Origin: Planctomycetota bacterium
GTDB lineage: Bacteria > Planctomycetota > UBA1135 > GCA-002686595
Assembly (NCBI GenBank): GCA_028823345.1
Contig: JAPKBR010000002.1
Span: 62,001-126,000 of the forward strand
Direction: 5' to 3'
Length of the DNA stretch: 64,000 nt
Part shown: one piece after another, positions 17,825-27,452 of the stretch
How positions within the stretch are numbered: position 1 is the first letter of the stretch
Layout: each line of letters starts with the position of its first letter
Notes under the pieces: model-generated
What the model was told of the DNA's origin: nothing
What the model saw: the letters and a program-made list of their open reading frames with translations, nothing else
Database searches by the model: none
Made by a program: the position numbers and the translations under genes

Positions 17825-19303
17825 ATGACAAATCTCACTCACGCGGACCGTATCGCCAAGCTTGAGGCCATGAGGGCCGCGGGCAAGGACCCCTATCCTG
17901 CCCGGGGCCTCGCCGATGCGACGCCCCTAGCAGAGCTTTTTGCCGCTGCCGGTAGTCCCGAAGAACCTGGTCCCCTGCTGGGGAAAAGGGTCGCCGCCGC
18001 CGGACGGCTTTTGGGCCTGCGGGATTTCGGCAAGCTGGTGTTTGCTCCCCTGCGGGATCGCACCGGCCGCTTGCAGTTAGGTCTCAAGCGTAACGACCTT
18101 GAAGAATGGTGGCCCGAGCGCAAGTGGCTCGACGGTGGCGACTTGATCGGCGTGCGCGGAATACTGGGGCACACTCAAAAGGGCGAGCCCACGATCTGGG
18201 TGGACGAAGTGCACCACTTGGCCAAAGCCGTCGCTCCGCCCCCTGAAAAGTGGCACGGGATGTCGGACACGGAAGCCCGGTATCGTCGACGCTACGTGGA
18301 CCTTTGGGCCAATCCCGATGTTCTCGCGGTCTTCATCGCCCGTGGTAAAATCCTTTCCACCCTGCGACGCACCCTTGAGGATCAGGGTTACATCGAGGTC
18401 GAAACCCCCACCCTACACCCGATCGCCGGTGGCGCCGCCGCAAGACCGTTCGTGACCCACCACAATGCACTGGGATCGGACCTCTACCTGCGAATCGCGC
18501 CAGAGCTCTACCTCAAGCGCTTGATCGTCGGGGGCATGGAACGAGTCTTTGAACTCAGCCGGAACTTCCGCAATGAGGGCGTCTCCACGCGCCACAACCC
18601 CGAGTTCACCATGCTTGAGCTCTACGAAGCTCAGGGCGATTACCTGCGCATGATGGAGGTCACCGAACAGCTGTTCGAAAACTGCGCCCTTGCGGTCAAC
18701 GGCACCACGGAGGTCACCTTCCGCGGCAAACCCTTTAACCTCAAAGCTCCCTTCAAGCGGGCACGCTACGCTGATCTTTTCAAGAGCGCCAATGGCTGCG
18801 AATTCGACGACGAGGCAGCGGTTCGGGCGCGTGCCAAGGAACTCAAAATCGAGGATCACGGGGACTACTGGAAGCTGATGAACGACGTGTTTGAGGACAC
18901 GGTGGAGGACGGACTCGAGGGCCCTATCTTTGTCACCGATTACCCTCTTCCGATCTGCCCCTTGGCCAAACGCAGCCCCAGCGACGAGCGTTTCGCGGAA
19001 CGCTTCGAGGTATTCATCGACGGCATGGAGTTAGGCAACGCATTCAGCGAACTCAACGACCCGGCCGAGCAGGAACGCCGCTTCACAGAGCAAGTCGCAT
19101 CCAAGGACCCGGAAACCCCGGGCGAAGTGGACATCGACTATGTGCAAGCCCTCGAATACGGCATGCCCCCCACGGGAGGTCTCGGTATCGGCGTCGACCG
19201 CTTGGTGATGGTCATCACCGGTCAAGATTCCATCCGCGACGTGCTCCTCTTCCCCGCCATGCGCTCCAAAGAGCAGGCCGAGGCCCAACCCCAAGAGGCC
19301 TAG
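17825..19303 (+). CDS. lysS: Lysyl-tRNA synthetase, class II
   Basis: The 492-residue protein has an N-terminal OB-fold anticodon-binding domain (~50-150) and a class II catalytic core. Motif 2 reads FRNEGVSTRHNPEFTMLE (~247-264) and motif 3 GGLGIGVDRLVM (~451-462), both typical of LysRS. It ligates lysine to tRNA-Lys in the cytoplasm. The ATG at 17825 gives the expected N-terminus (MTNLTHADRIAKLEAMRAAG). It lies 13 nt before the LolC/E-like gene on the same strand and is probably co-transcribed with it. Confidence 0.96.
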   Translation: MTNLTHADRIAKLEAMRAAGKDPYPARGLADATPLAELFAAAGSPEEPGPLLGKRVAAAGRLLGLRDFGKLVFAPLRDRTGRLQLGLKRNDLEEWWPERKWLDGGDLIGVRGILGHTQKGEPTIWVDEVHHLAKAVAPPPEKWHGMSDTEARYRRRYVDLWANPDVLAVFIARGKILSTLRRTLEDQGYIEVETPTLHPIAGGAAARPFVTHHNALGSDLYLRIAPELYLKRLIVGGMERVFELSRNFRNEGVSTRHNPEFTMLELYEAQGDYLRMMEVTEQLFENCALAVNGTTEVTFRGKPFNLKAPFKRARYADLFKSANGCEFDDEAAVRARAKELKIEDHGDYWKLMNDVFEDTVEDGLEGPIFVTDYPLPICPLAKRSPSDERFAERFEVFIDGMELGNAFSELNDPAEQERRFTEQVASKDPETPGEVDIDYVQALEYGMPPTGGLGIGVDRLVMVITGQDSIRDVLLFPAMRSKEQAEAQPQEA

Positions 19304-19315
19304 TCGCCCCCGATC

Positions 19316-20695
19316 GTGTACCAAACCTTCCTCAGCTTCCGCTATCTACGCGCACGCCCGATCAGTTGGATTGGCGTGGCGGGCATATTCGTAGCGGTTG
19401 CCGCCCTGATCCTGATCCTCTCGATCATGTCCGGGTTTTTGGCGGAGACCCGCAGTCACCTGCGCGGCTCCCTCAGCGACCTCTTGATCCAGCCCCACCT
19501 GGATCGAAACTTGATGCACGAGGGCCGGAGTATTTTGCCCAAACGCGACGTGCCCGGGGTTTTGGAAGTGATCCTAGCGGACCCACTTGTTGAGGGTGCC
19601 AGCGCCCACTACACCTGGTACGGAATGCTCGCAGCCGCCGGCCGAGAACGCATGCAAAGCGATGTCACCTATGGAGACTTGGCCCTGGTCAAGTTGGTGG
19701 GCATCGATCCAACAGAAGAGGGCACGGTTTCCAGCCTGCGCGAGGACCTCGGCCGGGTCTCACTGATTTCTGACGAACGGGTGGCCGATCCAGATGACCC
19801 GTTTGGCCCTATTCCCGGTTACGAGCCGGATGGACGGCCCCTAGACAAGGTTCTGGTCGGAGAGCAACTGGCCCGTTTCTGGGGCCTACGCCGGGGTAGA
19901 ACCCTTGAGTTGGTCACCGCCGTCCTGGACCCGGAAACCGGCAGTCCGCGGGAAGCCGTGTCCCGATCCTTTGTGGTGGCCGGTACCTTTCGCTCTAAGA
20001 ACAACGAGTTCGACCTGTCCACCCTCTACCTGCCTCGGTCTGTCATGGCCGACTGGTTTGGCGCAGGCCGCGGGTTCACCGATGTAGCGGTGCGGCTAAA
20101 AGACTATGAGGGCACCAAAGCAGAAGCCCAAAAAAGCCTCGCCATCAATCTGCACAAGGCTGGCTACCTGCATGACCCCGAGATCAGCGGCGGATCAGAA
20201 ATTCGGACATGGGAGGATTTTCAGCGTTCTATGTTGGCGGCCATCGAAAACGAAAAGGGCCTGCTAGGAATCATGCTCAGCCTCGTCCTGCTGGTGGCTG
20301 CGTTCTCCGTTTTTGCCATCCTCTCCATGCTCGTCCAAGAGAAACGCCGGGACATCGGCGTGCTCTGCGCCCTCGGGGCGACCCAATGGGGAGTGATGGT
20401 TACGTTCTTGATGATTGGCCTTTGGGAAGCCCTGCTGGGGACCTTGCTGGGCCTGGCCGCCGGCATTTGGTCCGCCCATAACATCAACGCCATCGAGCAA
20501 GCCCTTTCCAACACGTTTGGCTTCCAGATTTTCAATCGCGAAGCCTACGCCTTTGACCACATCCCCACGGTCATCGAAGGCAGTGGCGTGGCCGCCATCG
20601 TCATTGGCGCCTTTGCAGCCAGCCTAATTGCCGCCGCGCTTCCCGCCTGGCGCGCCGCACGCCTCAACCCGGTGGAGGGGTTACGCCATGAGTGA
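19316..20695 (+). CDS. lolE: LolC/LolE-like lipoprotein-releasing ABC permease
   Basis: The 459-residue protein starts at a GTG 13 nt after lysS. It has the LolC/E layout: one N-terminal membrane segment (~18-40), a large periplasmic domain, then three C-terminal membrane segments (~320-345, 365-395, 420-445) of the FtsX type ending with the cytoplasmic [17 protein letters not shown]. The N-terminal SFRYLRARP and SIMSGF motifs are family-like. With LolD it would extract mature lipoproteins from the inner membrane for transfer to the outer membrane. Only one permease gene is present, so it probably acts as a homodimer, or its partner lies elsewhere. It overlaps lolD by 8 nt. LolC versus LolE cannot be decided from sequence. 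Confidence 0.88.
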   Translation: MYQTFLSFRYLRARPISWIGVAGIFVAVAALILILSIMSGFLAETRSHLRGSLSDLLIQPHLDRNLMHEGRSILPKRDVPGVLEVILADPLVEGASAHYTWYGMLAAAGRERMQSDVTYGDLALVKLVGIDPTEEGTVSSLREDLGRVSLISDERVADPDDPFGPIPGYEPDGRPLDKVLVGEQLARFWGLRRGRTLELVTAVLDPETGSPREAVSRSFVVAGTFRSKNNEFDLSTLYLPRSVMADWFGAGRGFTDVAVRLKDYEGTKAEAQKSLAINLHKAGYLHDPEISGGSEIRTWEDFQRSMLAAIENEKGLLGIMLSLVLLVAAFSVFAILSMLVQEKRRDIGVLCALGATQWGVMVTFLMIGLWEALLGTLLGLAAGIWSAHNINAIEQALSNTFGFQIFNREAYAFDHIPTVIEGSGVAAIVIGAFAASLIAAALPAWRAARLNPVEGLRHE

Positions 20696-21407
20696 AACCA
20701 ACTCACCGATCCTGAGCGTGCGTAACGTTCGCAGGGCCTTCAAAGCAGGGGAGCGAACCCTCGAAGTGCTGCACGGGGTAAACCTCGACGTAGCGCCGCA
20801 GGAACGTCTATGCCTGATGGGATCATCCGGAGCCGGCAAGACCACTCTCTTGAACATCATCGGCCTGCTGGACCGACCGGACGAGGGGCAAGTCATCCTC
20901 AAGGGCCAGGACGCCTGGGCCCTGTCCAATTCCGGCCGCGCCGGCCTGCGCAACCACACCCTGGGCTTTGTTTTCCAGTTCTATCACCTTCTGCCAGAAC
21001 TCAACGCCCTCGAAAACACCACGCTCCCCGCACGCCTCGCCGGGGCCCGAGGTGCCCGACTGCGTGAATTCCGCGAGAAAGCCAAGAAGTCCCTCATCGC
21101 ATTTGGCCTAGGGGAACGGCTTACCCATCGCCCCGGCAAATTGTCCGGGGGCGAACAGCAACGGGTCGCCATCGCCAGGGCTCTGCTCATGGACCCGCCG
21201 CTTTTGATTGCTGACGAACCCACCGGTAACCTGGATCGGACCACCGGGGATCGCGTCTTGAACCTGCTATTCGAGGAGCAGCAAAAGCGTGATTTCGCTT
21301 TGCTCCTGGTGACCCATGATCAGCGGCTGGCCCAGCGCTGCGAGCGCGTGGTGCACATGGAAGATGGACTGATTCAGGCTGATTCGGTCACGCCCATCCC
21401 TCACTAG
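20688..21407 (+). CDS. lolD: LolD-like ABC transporter ATPase
   Basis: The ATG at 20688 overlaps the end of the permease gene by 8 nt and gives 239 residues. All ABC ATPase motifs are intact: Walker [10 protein letters not shown] (45-53), Q-loop [17 protein letters not shown], signature LSGGEQQR (~146-153), Walker [13 protein letters not shown] and the H-loop LLVTHDQ. The sequence is of the LolD/MacB class that partners FtsX-type permeases. It energises lipoprotein release by the neighbouring LolC/E-like protein. Its 3' end overlaps the convergent phoU-like gene by 4 nt. Confidence 0.93.
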   Translation: MSETNSPILSVRNVRRAFKAGERTLEVLHGVNLDVAPQERLCLMGSSGAGKTTLLNIIGLLDRPDEGQVILKGQDAWALSNSGRAGLRNHTLGFVFQFYHLLPELNALENTTLPARLAGARGARLREFREKAKKSLIAFGLGERLTHRPGKLSGGEQQRVAIARALLMDPPLLIADEPTGNLDRTTGDRVLNLLFEEQQKRDFALLLVTHDQRLAQRCERVVHMEDGLIQADSVTPIPH

Positions 21408-22066
21408 TCTTCGTCGCCGCCGCCGCCAGGATGAAAGTCCAACTTATCCAGCGGCATACACACCGAGCTCACCACATTGCCCGAGTGTCCGGCGACGCGC
21501 TTCATGAACCTCAAGCACAAGCAGGCTGCAGCTCGGTTGCGCGAAGAATCTTCCAACCAGGTGCTGACTTGAGTCTCACATGCCCTTCGCACATCCTGCT
21601 CGTCCAGCAAGAATTTGCGGGCTGCCTCCTCGTTCTGGGAATCAAACACGCTCGCTGCCCTGAGCAATAACTCAGAAGTTTCAGCAGCCCGAAGGCGGAT
21701 GCTCTCGCGCTCCTCGTCATTGATCCCTGAGCTGTGCACTGCAAGATCCAAGAGATTCTTAGCGTAGTCTCCAATGCGCTCTGCATCCTTGCCGATGCTC
21801 ATGAGCACGAGGGCCATAGGGAAACCATTGGGCCCATGGACCGTAGCGTGCACAACCAGTTCCCGGCGCAAGGCCATTTCGTTCCGATTGATGCGGCGGT
21901 CGGTTTTGAACACATCCTCGCGAACATCAGCGGGGTCGCTACCGGTCAGGATCACGGTCATGGCCGAATCAAAGATGTGGCGCCCATCTGCAAGCATCTC
22001 TTGAAAGCGCCGCCGCATGGGGGCAGCACCGTCCGGGTCACGCATATTTTTTAGCCAGTCACTCAT
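21404..22066 (-). CDS. PhoU-domain protein
   Basis: The 220-residue, almost all-helical protein carries PhoU-type features: DRRINRNEMALRRELVVHAT and SIGKDAERIGDYAKNLLDLA, whose aspartates and glutamates form the metal clusters on PhoU helices. PhoU proteins restrain phosphate uptake and two-component signalling. Here it is 33 nt downstream of a Na/Pi cotransporter gene, so it probably tunes that transporter; in many bacteria the PhoU domain is fused to it. The tail is rich in G, E and D (HPGGGGDED). Confidence 0.85.
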   Translation of the reverse strand: MSDWLKNMRDPDGAAPMRRRFQEMLADGRHIFDSAMTVILTGSDPADVREDVFKTDRRINRNEMALRRELVVHATVHGPNGFPMALVLMSIGKDAERIGDYAKNLLDLAVHSSGINDEERESIRLRAAETSELLLRAASVFDSQNEEAARKFLLDEQDVRRACETQVSTWLEDSSRNRAAACLCLRFMKRVAGHSGNVVSSVCMPLDKLDFHPGGGGDED

Positions 22067-22099
22067 ACTCAGTTCTTTCGTCGCTAGGTCAGGTTCTAC

Positions 22100-23254
22100 T
22101 TAGTGAAACACTAGGTACCCAGCTAAGGGTAACAAAATGAAGACTCCCACAACGTAGAACACGACCCAAAGCACATTGCGTTGGGCCCTCACCGCCAAAA
22201 GACGGGCTAAGCGCAGGGGAATGCGGCGTACCGCGGGAATTGGATAAAGGATGCATACTCCAATCAAATTGAACAAGGTATGCACCAGAGCGATGGTTAG
22301 CCCCGCTTGATTATCAGCAGCAAGAGACGCCAAAAGCGCGGTAACGGTAGTTCCGATATTCGCCCCCATCATGATCGGGAAGGCATTGCGCAAAGTCAGG
22401 ACCCCCGCAGCGCACATGGGCACCAGCAGGGAAGTTGTGATGGACGAAGACTGCACCGCAATGGTCATCAAGGTTCCCACCAGAATGCCCAAGAACCCGG
22501 ATTTGCCCAAAACACGGTTCAGGGCGAGTTCCAATTGCCCGGAGATCAATACCCGCATGTTGCGCGTGATGTAGATCAAGCAAACCGCGATCAGTGCCAG
22601 AGCAATACCCACTAGGACAATGGACAGGGCTCCACCTTGAAGGCCAAAGCTCGTGAAAAGTTCCAGGATCGGCTTTTCGCCCGCCTTGACCGCCGCCTTG
22701 ATAGGGCTCTTGTATTCGGAACCGGAGCTACCCTGGAAAAAACCAGAAAGGACGGTGGCGGACTTCTCCAGGAAGCCCGTCATCAGTTCCAGAGGAAGCA
22801 ACGTGAAAACCAGCATCAGGTTGAAGAAGTCGTGCACTGTGGCCGCAGCGAAGGCGCGCCGGAATGCGCCGCCCTGACGCACATGACCAATGGAGACGAT
22901 GGTGTTGGTGATCGTGGTGCCAAGGTTCGCCCCCATGATCATGGGCACAGCGGCCTTGAGCGGCAATGCGGTGCCCCCAGATTGGCCCACGAGGCCAACG
23001 ATGGTCGCGGTTGTGGTGCTCGAACTCTGAACAAGAACGGTGGCCAGTACGCCCACGGCTACTCCGGCGAATGGGTTGGCTACTCCCGAGAAAAGATCCG
23101 TTGCCGCATCAGCACCGAGCACTTTGACGGCCGAACCCATCAGGCGAATCGACACCAGGAAGAGGTAAACCAATCCCACGACAGCACCCATACGGAGGAA
23201 CTTCTGGGAGGTGGGGACACCTAGGGGACCCGGATTCAGATCGACATTCGACAT
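22100..23254 (-). CDS. Na+/phosphate cotransporter (NptA/PNaS family)
   Basis: The 384-residue membrane protein has about eight to nine hydrophobic segments and two inverted PNaS repeats, each with the QSSS signature (VLVQSSSTTTATIVGL, QSSS at 76-79; TIAVQSSSITTSLL, ~265-276) and the paired GANLGTTITN and GANIGTTVTA motifs. It would import inorganic phosphate with sodium across the inner membrane. It is followed after 33 nt by a phoU-like gene and preceded after 36 nt by nadK, apparently in one operon. Confidence 0.92.
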   Translation of the reverse strand: MSNVDLNPGPLGVPTSQKFLRMGAVVGLVYLFLVSIRLMGSAVKVLGADAATDLFSGVANPFAGVAVGVLATVLVQSSSTTTATIVGLVGQSGGTALPLKAAVPMIMGANLGTTITNTIVSIGHVRQGGAFRRAFAAATVHDFFNLMLVFTLLPLELMTGFLEKSATVLSGFFQGSSGSEYKSPIKAAVKAGEKPILELFTSFGLQGGALSIVLVGIALALIAVCLIYITRNMRVLISGQLELALNRVLGKSGFLGILVGTLMTIAVQSSSITTSLLVPMCAAGVLTLRNAFPIMMGANIGTTVTALLASLAADNQAGLTIALVHTLFNLIGVCILYPIPAVRRIPLRLARLLAVRAQRNVLWVVFYVVGVFILLPLAGYLVFH

Positions 23255-23290
23255 GCTCTTGGCGGACTATTGAAGAACAACCGCCCTATG

Positions 23291-24223
23291 TCAATGATCG
23301 TCAGGAGAATCGCTTTCTTCGGACAGGGACGCCTTCCAACCTAGGCGGTCCCGAAGCCTCCGCCAGGGATCCAAGCCCCCTGGGGCCAGGAGCGGATAGG
23401 TCAAGGGATGGCGCTCGATGCTGGCAGATTCCCCCACGGCTAGGTCCTGGGCAGGCTGTCCGTCCACCGACACGGCCACGGGTTCCCGGGCGGTCAGGAC
23501 CCCAAGGCTCAGGGTGGCGTCTGGACGCATCACCAGAGGCCGATGGGCTAGGGCATGGGCACTGATGGGCGTCACGACCACAGCCTGCATGGAGGGGGCC
23601 AAAATCGGTCCCCCAGCCCCCAGAGAGTAGGCCGTCGACCCAGAAGGGGTCGCGAAAATGAGGCCGTCTGCATGGTAGTCCGAGACCCGTACCCCATCGG
23701 CTTCCAGGCGTAGGGCCACCATGGACCCGGCGGATTGGCGTGAAAAAACCACATCATTCAGGGCCAAAGCTTGGCGGCCATCGGGCATGGTCAGGGAAAT
23801 GCGCATGCGCGGCTCTAAGGTCGCCCGGCCCTCCAGCACATCCAAAATGCTCGCTTCCCACTGATGGGCTTGAACGGGCGCGAGGTACCCCACCCTGCCA
23901 AAATTGATCCCCAAGATTGGCACGGGCATCTGGGCAAAAGCGCGGGCTGCGGAAAGAACCGTCCCATCCCCGCCGAGCACAACACAAAGATCAGGGGGCG
24001 GCCCCGCAGCCTCTACAGATCCGGTTTCGAGGGCCATGCAATAGGTTCGGGCGTCCTCAACCAACTCCACATCCAAGTTTCGGTCCCGTAGAAATCCCTC
24101 GATCTCCTGGGCCTGCCGAAGGGCTGAGGTACGGGTCACGTCACTCAGAATGAGCACCCGTTGAACAGGAGAACTAAATGGTCCGGGTCGAGGCCCCGAT
24201 CGATGATCGGGCTCAATGGTCAT
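23291..24223 (-). CDS. nadK: NAD kinase
   Basis: The 310-residue protein has the ATP-NAD kinase motif GGDGT (84-88), followed by PILGINFGRVGYL, and the C-terminal NAD-binding region with DGLIFATPSGSTAYSLGAGGP and SVDGQ. It phosphorylates NAD to NADP. The start codon overlaps the dxs stop (ATGA, 4 nt), which indicates translational coupling. The N-terminal ~20 residues are proline-rich and extra. Placing nadK after dxs is sensible because the MEP pathway consumes NADPH. Confidence 0.94.
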   Translation of the reverse strand: MTIEPDHRSGPRPGPFSSPVQRVLILSDVTRTSALRQAQEIEGFLRDRNLDVELVEDARTYCMALETGSVEAAGPPPDLCVVLGGDGTVLSAARAFAQMPVPILGINFGRVGYLAPVQAHQWEASILDVLEGRATLEPRMRISLTMPDGRQALALNDVVFSRQSAGSMVALRLEADGVRVSDYHADGLIFATPSGSTAYSLGAGGPILAPSMQAVVVTPISAHALAHRPLVMRPDATLSLGVLTAREPVAVSVDGQPAQDLAVGESASIERHPLTYPLLAPGGLDPWRRLRDRLGWKASLSEESDSPDDH

Positions 24224-26154
24224 TTGACTCGGCTCCCGCCCAAGAGCGCCCGCACCTGTCGGACCAAGCCGGCTCCATCGAGCCCCACCTGACGCAGCTG
24301 TTCTTCGGGGGTCGTGGCATGGTCGAGGTAGCGATCAGGCAATCCCAAGATCCGCACCCGGGCAAGCCCGTCGCCCTCGGGCAAACGAGAAGCCACTTCC
24401 AACACCGCAGAGCCAAAGCCCCCCATGCGCTGATGTGCTTCGATTGTAATCACGTTGCGGAACGCGCGCAGATGGGCCGCCAGCAACTCTTCGTCCAAGG
24501 GCTTGACAAAACGGGCGTCGATCACCGCCACCTGAACACCTTCTTGGGCCATAACTTCTGCCGCCGCGAGAGCCTCACTCACCAGGTGACCCAGAGCCCA
24601 GATAGCTACACCACCGGGCTCGCCCTCCCGCAGAACCTCGGCCTTACCCGGTTCCATGGGACGTCGCTCAGCTTCAGGCAATGTCTCTTGCGCCGGACAG
24701 TTGGCCCGGGGAAAACGCATGGCCCCGGGGGCATCCCTCGCCACCAAACTCTCCAGCATGCGCCGGGTATCGGTGGCATCTCGGGGCGAACCAATCACCA
24801 TGTTCGGCAGGGTCCGCAAGTAGGCCAAATCGAACACACCGTTGTGGGTTGCGCCATCTTGGCCCACGGGGCCCGCCCGGTCGAGGGCGAGGACCACCGG
24901 CAGGTTCTGCAGGGCAACTTCCTGGAAGACCTGGTCGTAGCCCCGCTGCAGAAAGGTTGAGTAGATCGCCGCAACCGGGCGCAAACCGGCTTTTGCCAAT
25001 CCCGCGCAGAATCCAATCGCGTGCTGTTCGGTGATACCCGTGTCATGAAAGCGCGAGGGATAGCGCTCGGAAAATTCGGTCAAACCCGTGCCGCCAACCA
25101 TCGCGGCGGTGACTGCGTGCACGCGCAAATCGCGCTCTGCAAGACCGTTCAATGCATCCCCGAAGGCCTTGGTGAAAGGCACCCCCTGGGGCGCACTTGG
25201 GACCACTTCGGCCTTGGGGCTCTCCACCTTTCGGGGCTTGACCGCATGCACACGCTCGGGGTGCAGGGGACCATCAGGGTGTCCCTTACCCTTCTCCGTG
25301 AGCACGTGCAAGACGACCACGCCCTCCAAATTGCGAACCCGCTGCAGAGTCTCCACGAGACCATCCACATCGTGCCCGTCCACCGGGCCCACATAGCGCA
25401 CGCCTAACTCTTCGAACACGTGCCCCGGCACCACCATGTGGCGCACAACCTCTCCAAGGTCGTCCAGGGTCTTGTCCAGTTTCGGTCCAATCACCGGCAT
25501 GGCGTGGATCAACTTTTTGGTTTCATGCCCCGCCCGCTGTACAAAGCGCATGGAACGAATGCGGGTGAGATAGCGTGAGAGCGCGCCCACAGATTGACTG
25601 ATCGACCACTCGTTGTCGTTCAGAATCACCAACATACGCGCCCCGAGAGCGCCCGCATGATTAAGGGCTTCAAAAGCCACTCCGGCACCTAGGGCGGCAT
25701 CGCCGATCATGCTAACCACATGGGGCGGGACCTTTTCCCGTCCAGCCGCGACCGCCATGCCAAGGCCCAAGCTGATCGAGGTCCCCGCGTGCCCCGTGTG
25801 AAACAAGTCATACTCGCTCTCGTGGGGATTCGTGAAGCCACACATACCACCCGTGCGGCGCAGGTTTTTGAAACCCTCCCGACGACCGGTAAGCAACTTG
25901 TGGGGATAGCTTTGATGGCTCACATCAAAAATGATCCTGTCACGCTTGAAGTTGTAGACATGGTGCAGGGCCACGGTCAGCTCCACCACACCCAAGTTCG
26001 AGCCCAAGTGTCCCCCGGTTTTTTGCACGCTTTCCAAGAGGAACGCGCGCACTTCGGCGGAAAGGGTACCCAGTTGTTCTGCACCCAAGGCGCGCACGTC
26101 TTCGGGCCCGGAAATCTGGTCCAGAAGGGGATAAGAGGTAGAAGTGTCAGTCAT
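24220..26154 (-). CDS. dxs: 1-Deoxy-D-xylulose-5-phosphate synthase
   Basis: The thiamine-diphosphate enzyme condenses pyruvate and glyceraldehyde-3-phosphate, the first step of the MEP isoprenoid pathway. The ATG at 26154 gives 644 residues and a normal N-terminus; the frame extends to 26235 with sequence unlike the family. The catalytic His80 lies in DVSHQSYPHK, the TPP-binding region in GDAALGAGVAFEALNHAG, and the C-terminal domains contain HDTGITEQHAI, DRAGPVGQDGATHNG and QRMGGFGSAVLE. DVSHQSYPHK and GFTNPHESEYDLF differ slightly from the proteobacterial form. It is 90 nt after ispA and overlaps nadK by 4 nt. Confidence 0.97.
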   Translation of the reverse strand: MTDTSTSYPLLDQISGPEDVRALGAEQLGTLSAEVRAFLLESVQKTGGHLGSNLGVVELTVALHHVYNFKRDRIIFDVSHQSYPHKLLTGRREGFKNLRRTGGMCGFTNPHESEYDLFHTGHAGTSISLGLGMAVAAGREKVPPHVVSMIGDAALGAGVAFEALNHAGALGARMLVILNDNEWSISQSVGALSRYLTRIRSMRFVQRAGHETKKLIHAMPVIGPKLDKTLDDLGEVVRHMVVPGHVFEELGVRYVGPVDGHDVDGLVETLQRVRNLEGVVVLHVLTEKGKGHPDGPLHPERVHAVKPRKVESPKAEVVPSAPQGVPFTKAFGDALNGLAERDLRVHAVTAAMVGGTGLTEFSERYPSRFHDTGITEQHAIGFCAGLAKAGLRPVAAIYSTFLQRGYDQVFQEVALQNLPVVLALDRAGPVGQDGATHNGVFDLAYLRTLPNMVIGSPRDATDTRRMLESLVARDAPGAMRFPRANCPAQETLPEAERRPMEPGKAEVLREGEPGGVAIWALGHLVSEALAAAEVMAQEGVQVAVIDARFVKPLDEELLAAHLRAFRNVITIEAHQRMGGFGSAVLEVASRLPEGDGLARVRILGLPDRYLDHATTPEEQLRQVGLDGAGLVRQVRALLGGSRVK

Positions 26155-26244
26155 CGCAGTACCGGCTATGCCAAGTAGTAGGCAGTCTAGCGGGACGGTA
26201 GGTAAGCTGCAAACCTGACCCTCCCAGAGGCTCATCTTCCTGTC

Positions 26245-27120
26245 TCATCCCGAGCGTCGGGCGATCCACCCGGGAAGAGCTCCCAGGATGCCCTTTTCGC
26301 CCTCAAGCTGGGCAACCAATTCCGCGACCCGAGCCCGGGCCCCAGCGACACCCAAGAGAGCCACGATGGTTGCCTTGCCAGCGGCCTGATCCTTGCCCGG
26401 AGTCTTGCCCAAGTCCGACTGGGAGGCGGTCACATCCAACAGATCGTCCGAGTATTGAAAGAGCAACCCAAGCCCCAAGCCATAGGCCCGACAGCGCGCT
26501 TGCTGATCGGGGTCCGCACCCGCCGCAATCGCTCCGAGTTCTGCGGCTGCTCCCAAGAGGGCTCCTGTCTTGGCCTGGTGGATCGCGGACACCGCCGCCT
26601 CATCCACGTCCTTGCCCTCGGCAGCCAAGTCCAAGGCTTGTCCTCCGACCATGCCGACCATACCCGCCGCCCGAGCCAAGACCGAGACCATGCTCGCGGC
26701 GCAGGGCCTGTCTTGAGAACCCAACACCTCAAAAGCCAAAGCCTGAAGCCCATCCCCCGCCAAGACCCCCAAGGCCTCCCCGTGAACCACATGAGTGGTG
26801 GGTTTACCCCGGCGCAAATCGTCGTCGTCCATGCAGGGCAAATCGTCGTGCACCAGACTGTAAGTGTGGATCAACTCGATGGCGGCGGAGGGCGCCCAGG
26901 TCCGTTCCGCCAAGTCCTCCGCATCACCAAGGAAGGACGCAGCAAACCAATGGACCAAGGCGGGCCGCAAGCGTTTGCCCCCCGCATCGATGGGATAGCG
27001 CGCGGCCGCCAACATTTGGGGCGGAGCCTCCTTGACCAGATTCAAGGCCCGCTCCAGAGCGCGGTCCATGGTGGGACGCAACTCAGCAAGGGCGCGGCCA
27101 GGGTCGATCAATTCAGGCAT
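26245..27120 (-). CDS. ispA: Polyprenyl (farnesyl/geranylgeranyl) diphosphate synthase
   Basis: The ATG at 27120 overlaps the xseB stop by 8 nt and yields 291 residues, the usual size for IspA. GGKRLRP (48-54), the first aspartate-rich motif DDLPCMD (92-98) and the second DDLLD (~230-234) identify a trans-isoprenyl diphosphate synthase. It elongates DMAPP with IPP to C15 or C20 chains; residues before the first motif (IHTYSLVHDD) fit the short-chain type. The order xseB-ispA-dxs is a conserved bacterial arrangement. Confidence 0.94.
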   Translation of the reverse strand: MPELIDPGRALAELRPTMDRALERALNLVKEAPPQMLAAARYPIDAGGKRLRPALVHWFAASFLGDAEDLAERTWAPSAAIELIHTYSLVHDDLPCMDDDDLRRGKPTTHVVHGEALGVLAGDGLQALAFEVLGSQDRPCAASMVSVLARAAGMVGMVGGQALDLAAEGKDVDEAAVSAIHQAKTGALLGAAAELGAIAAGADPDQQARCRAYGLGLGLLFQYSDDLLDVTASQSDLGKTPGKDQAAGKATIVALLGVAGARARVAELVAQLEGEKGILGALPGWIARRSG

Positions 27121-27361
27121 CCTTATTCGCAGAGTCAGCGCCGAGTTCTTCAACCTTCTGGCGATAGCCTTCCAGTTGGTTGCGAGCGCTGCGTAGGAGT
27201 TTGACACCCTCGCCATAGCGCGAAAGGCTGTCCTCGAGGGTCAATTCGCCCCCCTCCAGCTCGGCCACGAGTTCTTCCAAACGGGCAAGGCGTTCATCGA
27301 AAGCCGGCTCATCGGGGGATTCCCCCTTCGTGGAGGACTTTTTCTTGGGGGTGGCTGCCAT
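27113..27361 (-). CDS. xseB: Exodeoxyribonuclease VII small subunit
   Basis: The ATG at 27361 gives 82 residues; the frame is open further upstream but only with non-family sequence that crosses the divergent gene. The core FDERLARLEELVAELEGG followed by LTLEDSLSRYGEG is the XseB signature, forming a helical hairpin. XseB wraps the XseA nuclease subunit; xseA is not in the window. A lysine/serine-rich N-terminus (ATPKKKSSTKG) precedes the core. It is the first gene of the ispA-dxs-nadK operon, and the 91-nt gap to the divergent methyltransferase gene should hold both promoters. Confidence 0.93.
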   Translation of the reverse strand: MAATPKKKSSTKGESPDEPAFDERLARLEELVAELEGGELTLEDSLSRYGEGVKLLRSARNQLEGYRQKVEELGADSANKDA

Positions 27362-27452
27362 GCAAGACACTATACCCACTAGAGATCCCAATCCAAGCAC
27401 TCTACCCAAGAGGCATGTGCCTGGAGCCCGTCGCGCGCCCCACCTCGCCCAC

